From positions 1 through 64,000 of the forward strand of contig NZ_BGJX01000016.1 in the NCBI RefSeq assembly GCF_009811655.1: 64,000 nt of DNA, in the 5' to 3' direction. Source of the stretch: Methylosinus sp. Ce-a6. GTDB taxonomy: Bacteria; Pseudomonadota; Alphaproteobacteria; Rhizobiales; Beijerinckiaceae. A program made the position numbers and the translations under genes. Positions 61,277 to 64,000 of the stretch are shown one piece after another. The stretch's first letter is position 1; every line of letters starts with the position of its first letter. The notes under the pieces were generated by a model. The model worked only from the letters and a program-made list of their open reading frames with translations, searched no databases and had not been told where the DNA came from.

Positions 61277-62256
61277 GAGGAATAGCGATAGGGTTGCGGC
61301 ATCAGCCCGACGGAGGCGAGCAGCCGTCCGACGGCTATGCCGATCGGATGGGTGGCGGCGAGCGGATGCTTGGACTCGCGCAACATGCGCCAGGCGCGCT
61401 GCAGCGAGATCGGCCCCAGCGCGATATTCTTGGCGAGGAGCAGGAGGCGCTCCCACAGGCTGCGCGCGGCCAGCCGGTCGATGCTGTAATTGATCGCGCC
61501 GGTGGCGAGGCTGCGGCGAAGCACCCAGCCGAGCGCGAGCCGGCCCGGCGTCACCTGCTCGTAGATCTGCGCCTCCTGGCGCCAGTAGAAGGTGAAGCCG
61601 GCGCGACGGCAGCGCGTGAAGAATTCCGTGTCGCCGCCGCCGAGAAAATTGAATCTCGGGTCGAGCGAGGGCTGCGCGAGCCCCTCGAAGACGCGGCGCG
61701 ACAGCAGGCAATTGCCGGTGCCGTAGATGATCGACACGGGTCCTGTCTCGCCGAAGGCGGGCCAGAACACCGGATGGTCGCGATAGGCGGCGCAGGCCTG
61801 CTCCGGGAAGATCGGCGTCACCGGCCCGCCGACGATATCGGCGCCCTGCGCGCGCGCGCAGGCGACCATTTCGTCGAGCCATTGCGGCTCGGCGCGCTCG
61901 TCGTCGTCGATCATCAGAAAGAAATCGGCCGAGGGGTAACGCTCGCGCGCGACGCGAAAGGCCGCGTTGATCGCATGGACATTGCCCTGACGCGGCTCCA
62001 CCGTCGCCAGGCCGGAGAGGCGGCCGGCGTCGAAGAAGGATCGCGCCACGTCGAGGCCGACCGGCGCGGCGGCGTCATTGTCGACGACGACGACGGCGAA
62101 GGCGACCTTGGTCGCCTGCGCCTCGATCGAGGCCAGCGTCGTCGCGAGCATCTCGGGGCGACGGAAGGTCGGAATGCAGACGACTGCTTCGACGCGAGAC
62201 GCGTCGACGGCGGGCGTCGCGGCGGGTTCGGGGAGAGGTCGCGAAGGTTTCGTCAT
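61273..62256 (-). CDS. Family 2 glycosyltransferase
   Basis: The protein has 327 residues. The GT-A fold shows VEAVVCIPTFRRPEMLATTLASIEAQ, VVVVDNDA, FFLMIDDDERAEPQWLDEM (DDD metal motif), IYGTGNCLLSRRVFEGL and GGGDTEFFTRCRRAGFTF. C-terminal 80 residues are basic and partly hydrophobic. It overlaps the polymerase gene (four bases) and the upstream hydrolase gene (four bases), so the operon is translationally coupled. It adds a sugar to a polysaccharide repeat unit. Confidence 0.9.
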   Translation of the reverse strand: MTKPSRPLPEPAATPAVDASRVEAVVCIPTFRRPEMLATTLASIEAQATKVAFAVVVVDNDAAAPVGLDVARSFFDAGRLSGLATVEPRQGNVHAINAAFRVARERYPSADFFLMIDDDERAEPQWLDEMVACARAQGADIVGGPVTPIFPEQACAAYRDHPVFWPAFGETGPVSIIYGTGNCLLSRRVFEGLAQPSLDPRFNFLGGGDTEFFTRCRRAGFTFYWRQEAQIYEQVTPGRLALGWVLRRSLATGAINYSIDRLAARSLWERLLLLAKNIALGPISLQRAWRMLRESKHPLAATHPIGIAVGRLLASVGLMPQPYRYSS

Positions 62257-64000
62257 TCCATGTTCGCCATCAAGCTGAAGGCGCCGAGCGCCGCCATGGT
62301 CGAAGCCCCGACGAGCGATCGCGGGTCATCCGGTTTGGAGCCCGCGCCGCTGTCGGTCGCTCGGAGAAAAAAACTCATCTTCTCCAGCAGCGCCTCGCGC
62401 GAGAGCGCCGAGGAGAGCGCGTGATCGGCGCCTTCGATGACATCGATCTCGATATTGGGCAGCTTCCTCAAGAAACGGGCGTCTGGCCCGAAGCAGATGT
62501 CGAGAACCTCTCGGCCGGCGTCATGATCGCCGTGCAGCATGAGGATGCGAACGCCGCGCGCCGCCAGCCTCGAGAAATTGGTCCTCGCCTCGCGCGCGTC
62601 GCCATGCGCGAAGCCGAGGCTTCGAGCGAGCGCGCCGGCGAAAGCCGAGGCCTTGCGGCGAAGAAGCGCCGAGCCGATGTCGAAGAGCTTGCCGAAAGAG
62701 ACTTCGCCATTGACGACGCGGCGCCATGCGCGGGCGCTCATCGCCTTGGCGACATAAGTATGCGTCGCCGCAAAGCCCATTTCGAGCAGCTTCTCCCGAT
62801 CCTCGCCGTCGACGCGGCGGAAGATCTGGAGATTGCCGAGCGCCAGAGACTTCACGCGCGCATCGGCGAGCGCCGCATAGAGCGCGAGCGCCGCGCCGCT
62901 GCAGACGCCGAAGACGGTCACATCGGCGAGGCCGCGCGTCTCGAGGAAATCCAGCGCCGCCGAGACGTCCGCGGCGCGCTCCGACTGGTAGAGCGCGGCG
63001 CGCGGGCCGCCCATGACGACGGCGGAATCGCCGACGCCGAGCGTGTCCATGCGCAGTGACGCGATTCCCTGACGCGCCAGGGAGCGGGCGAAATCGACAG
63101 TGGAGCGGCCGCAGCCGATATGGTGATTGGCGCCGGTGTCGAGCATCAGCACCGTCATCTTCGGCTCGCCGCGCGGAAGGCACAGCACGCCGGCGAGGCG
63201 CCGCTGCTCGCCGAACAGAACCGCGCGCTCGATGAAATGCTCCGTGGCGAGCGCGCCCTCGGGCGGCCGCGACGTCAGCGCGCGCCCGGCGCCCTCGCTG
63301 GCGAAAGCGACGACGGCGTCGAGATCGGCGAGCGGCGGAGGCGGCGGCGCGGGCGCCGGCGTCAGCGCGCGATAGTCGAGAAGCTCGCGCGTCTCGACGC
63401 TCGCGCCGAGCGATTCGAGCCTCTGCACGAAATCGGGCGGCGGCTTTGCCGCGGGATCGTGCAAAAGCAGCACGCGCTCGGCCGGCGCGGCGGGAAGGCG
63501 CGTCAGCTCGATGCGCTTGATGGCGGCGGCCATGGATCGCGTGATGGCGAATCCTTCGAGACGGATGTCGTCGCCGGTGGTCGCGGCGGCGCCGTTCGTC
63601 TCCGGCGTCGCGCCGCTCGCGGCGAGCACGCGCGCCATCACCTTGAGCTCGCGCAGATAGGCGGAGCCCTTCACCACCGGCGCGATCTGGACGAGACGCT
63701 CGACGCCGCCGACCTCGGCGGCGAGGGCCGCGCCGAGACGCAGGCCGACGAGCGTCACCTCGCGCACGCCGATCGCCTCGCGCATCCAGCGCACGGCCGT
63801 GCGGATCTGCTCGCGCCAGGCTTCGACGATATCGGCGTCGACGCTATCGGAATCGGCGGGATCGTCGAGCGAATCGCCCTCGCCGGGATAGTCGAAGCGC
63901 AGCGTCGGCAGGCCGGCGGCGGCGAGGCGATCGGCGAGGACACGCCAGGACTGATGCGCGCAGAGGCCTTCATAGCCGATCGAGGCGCACATCACGACGC
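62253..64000 (-). CDS. Alpha/beta hydrolase of an exopolysaccharide operon (incomplete at right edge)
   Basis: At least 580 residues; the true start lies past 64000. The first visible part (SIGYEGLCAHQSWRVLADRLAAAGLPTLRFDYPGEGDSLD) is the alpha/beta hydrolase fold near its N-terminus, with LVGLRLGAALAAEV at the elbow position, where Ser is replaced by Arg (GLRLG). A second hydrolase-like half has LDTGANHHIGCGRSTVDFARSLA, VTVFGVCSGAALAL (elbow GVCSG with Cys-Ser) and ILMLHGDHDAGREVL, EGADHALSSALSR. The tandem organisation resembles exosortase-linked hydrolases of polysaccharide clusters. Stop overlaps the glycosyltransferase start. Confidence 0.82.
   Translation of the reverse strand, partial: VVMCASIGYEGLCAHQSWRVLADRLAAAGLPTLRFDYPGEGDSLDDPADSDSVDADIVEAWREQIRTAVRWMREAIGVREVTLVGLRLGAALAAEVGGVERLVQIAPVVKGSAYLRELKVMARVLAASGATPETNGAAATTGDDIRLEGFAITRSMAAAIKRIELTRLPAAPAERVLLLHDPAAKPPPDFVQRLESLGASVETRELLDYRALTPAPAPPPPPLADLDAVVAFASEGAGRALTSRPPEGALATEHFIERAVLFGEQRRLAGVLCLPRGEPKMTVLMLDTGANHHIGCGRSTVDFARSLARQGIASLRMDTLGVGDSAVVMGGPRAALYQSERAADVSAALDFLETRGLADVTVFGVCSGAALALYAALADARVKSLALGNLQIFRRVDGEDREKLLEMGFAATHTYVAKAMSARAWRRVVNGEVSFGKLFDIGSALLRRKASAFAGALARSLGFAHGDAREARTNFSRLAARGVRILMLHGDHDAGREVLDICFGPDARFLRKLPNIEIDVIEGADHALSSALSREALLEKMSFFLRATDSGAGSKPDDPRSLVGASTMAALGAFSLMANME

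Overview
The window is 64 kb of GC-rich DNA with the gene content of an alphaproteobacterium of the order Hyphomicrobiales. A divergent formaldehyde-activating-enzyme paralogue (23185-23724) next to a soluble PQQ-type sugar dehydrogenase points to a methylotroph. A type II methanotroph (Methylosinus or Methylocystis) is my best guess, but no methane or methanol oxidation genes are present to prove it.

Layout. 1-3.9 kb is the end of an integrative element sitting against a tRNA-Thr(CGT) gene. It holds a P4-type integrase beside the tRNA, a second tyrosine recombinase in an operon with a zinc-ribbon/HTH protein and an AlpA-type regulator, a truncated type III modification methylase, and a decayed tRNA-Tyr-like sequence. 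4-16.5 kb is core chromosome: lapA-like gene and ihfB, sppA, ygfZ, dihydroorotase, a DUF1640 protein, paiB-like gene, a lytic transglycosylase, dxs, a BioF2-type acetyltransferase and a DUF72 protein. 16.5-18.0 kb is a small lower-GC insertion with a HEPN-like and a GIY-YIG-like protein. 18-30.7 kb is core again: short-chain dehydrogenase, DUF900 hydrolase, an unusual chemotaxis-domain/amide-binding fusion, HU, the Fae homologue, PQQ dehydrogenase, cstA-ybdD, a degenerate uracil-DNA-glycosylase homologue and ispG. 30.8-31.4 kb holds two accessory genes, one broken by an in-frame stop.

31.5-53.5 kb carries cell-envelope and stress functions: dehydrogenase-amidase pair, a P-type ATPase, an M20 peptidase, an orphan nucleotidyl-cyclase-like gene, the LemA-TPM-TPM operon, an L,D-transpeptidase, a three-gene heavy-metal RND efflux operon divergent from its likely two-component regulator, an Hsp70-like protein and queE-queD. 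53.6-58.4 kb is the most striking part. An IS1-like transposon with perfect 23-bp inverted repeats and an 8-bp target duplication carries a HigBA-type toxin-antitoxin module and two further passenger genes, and a Panacea-type toxin-antitoxin pair follows directly. 58.4-64 kb holds a cytochrome c and an exopolysaccharide-type operon that runs off the right edge.

The non-coding DNA is patterned. Long perfect palindromes close convergent gene pairs, a ~50-bp sequence recurs 46 kb apart, several hairpin or MITE-like repeats sit between genes, and three 7-bp repeats spaced by 11 and 21 bp lie in the efflux/regulator divergent promoter. All identifications rest on reading the translated sequence and recalled family features; no database search was run.
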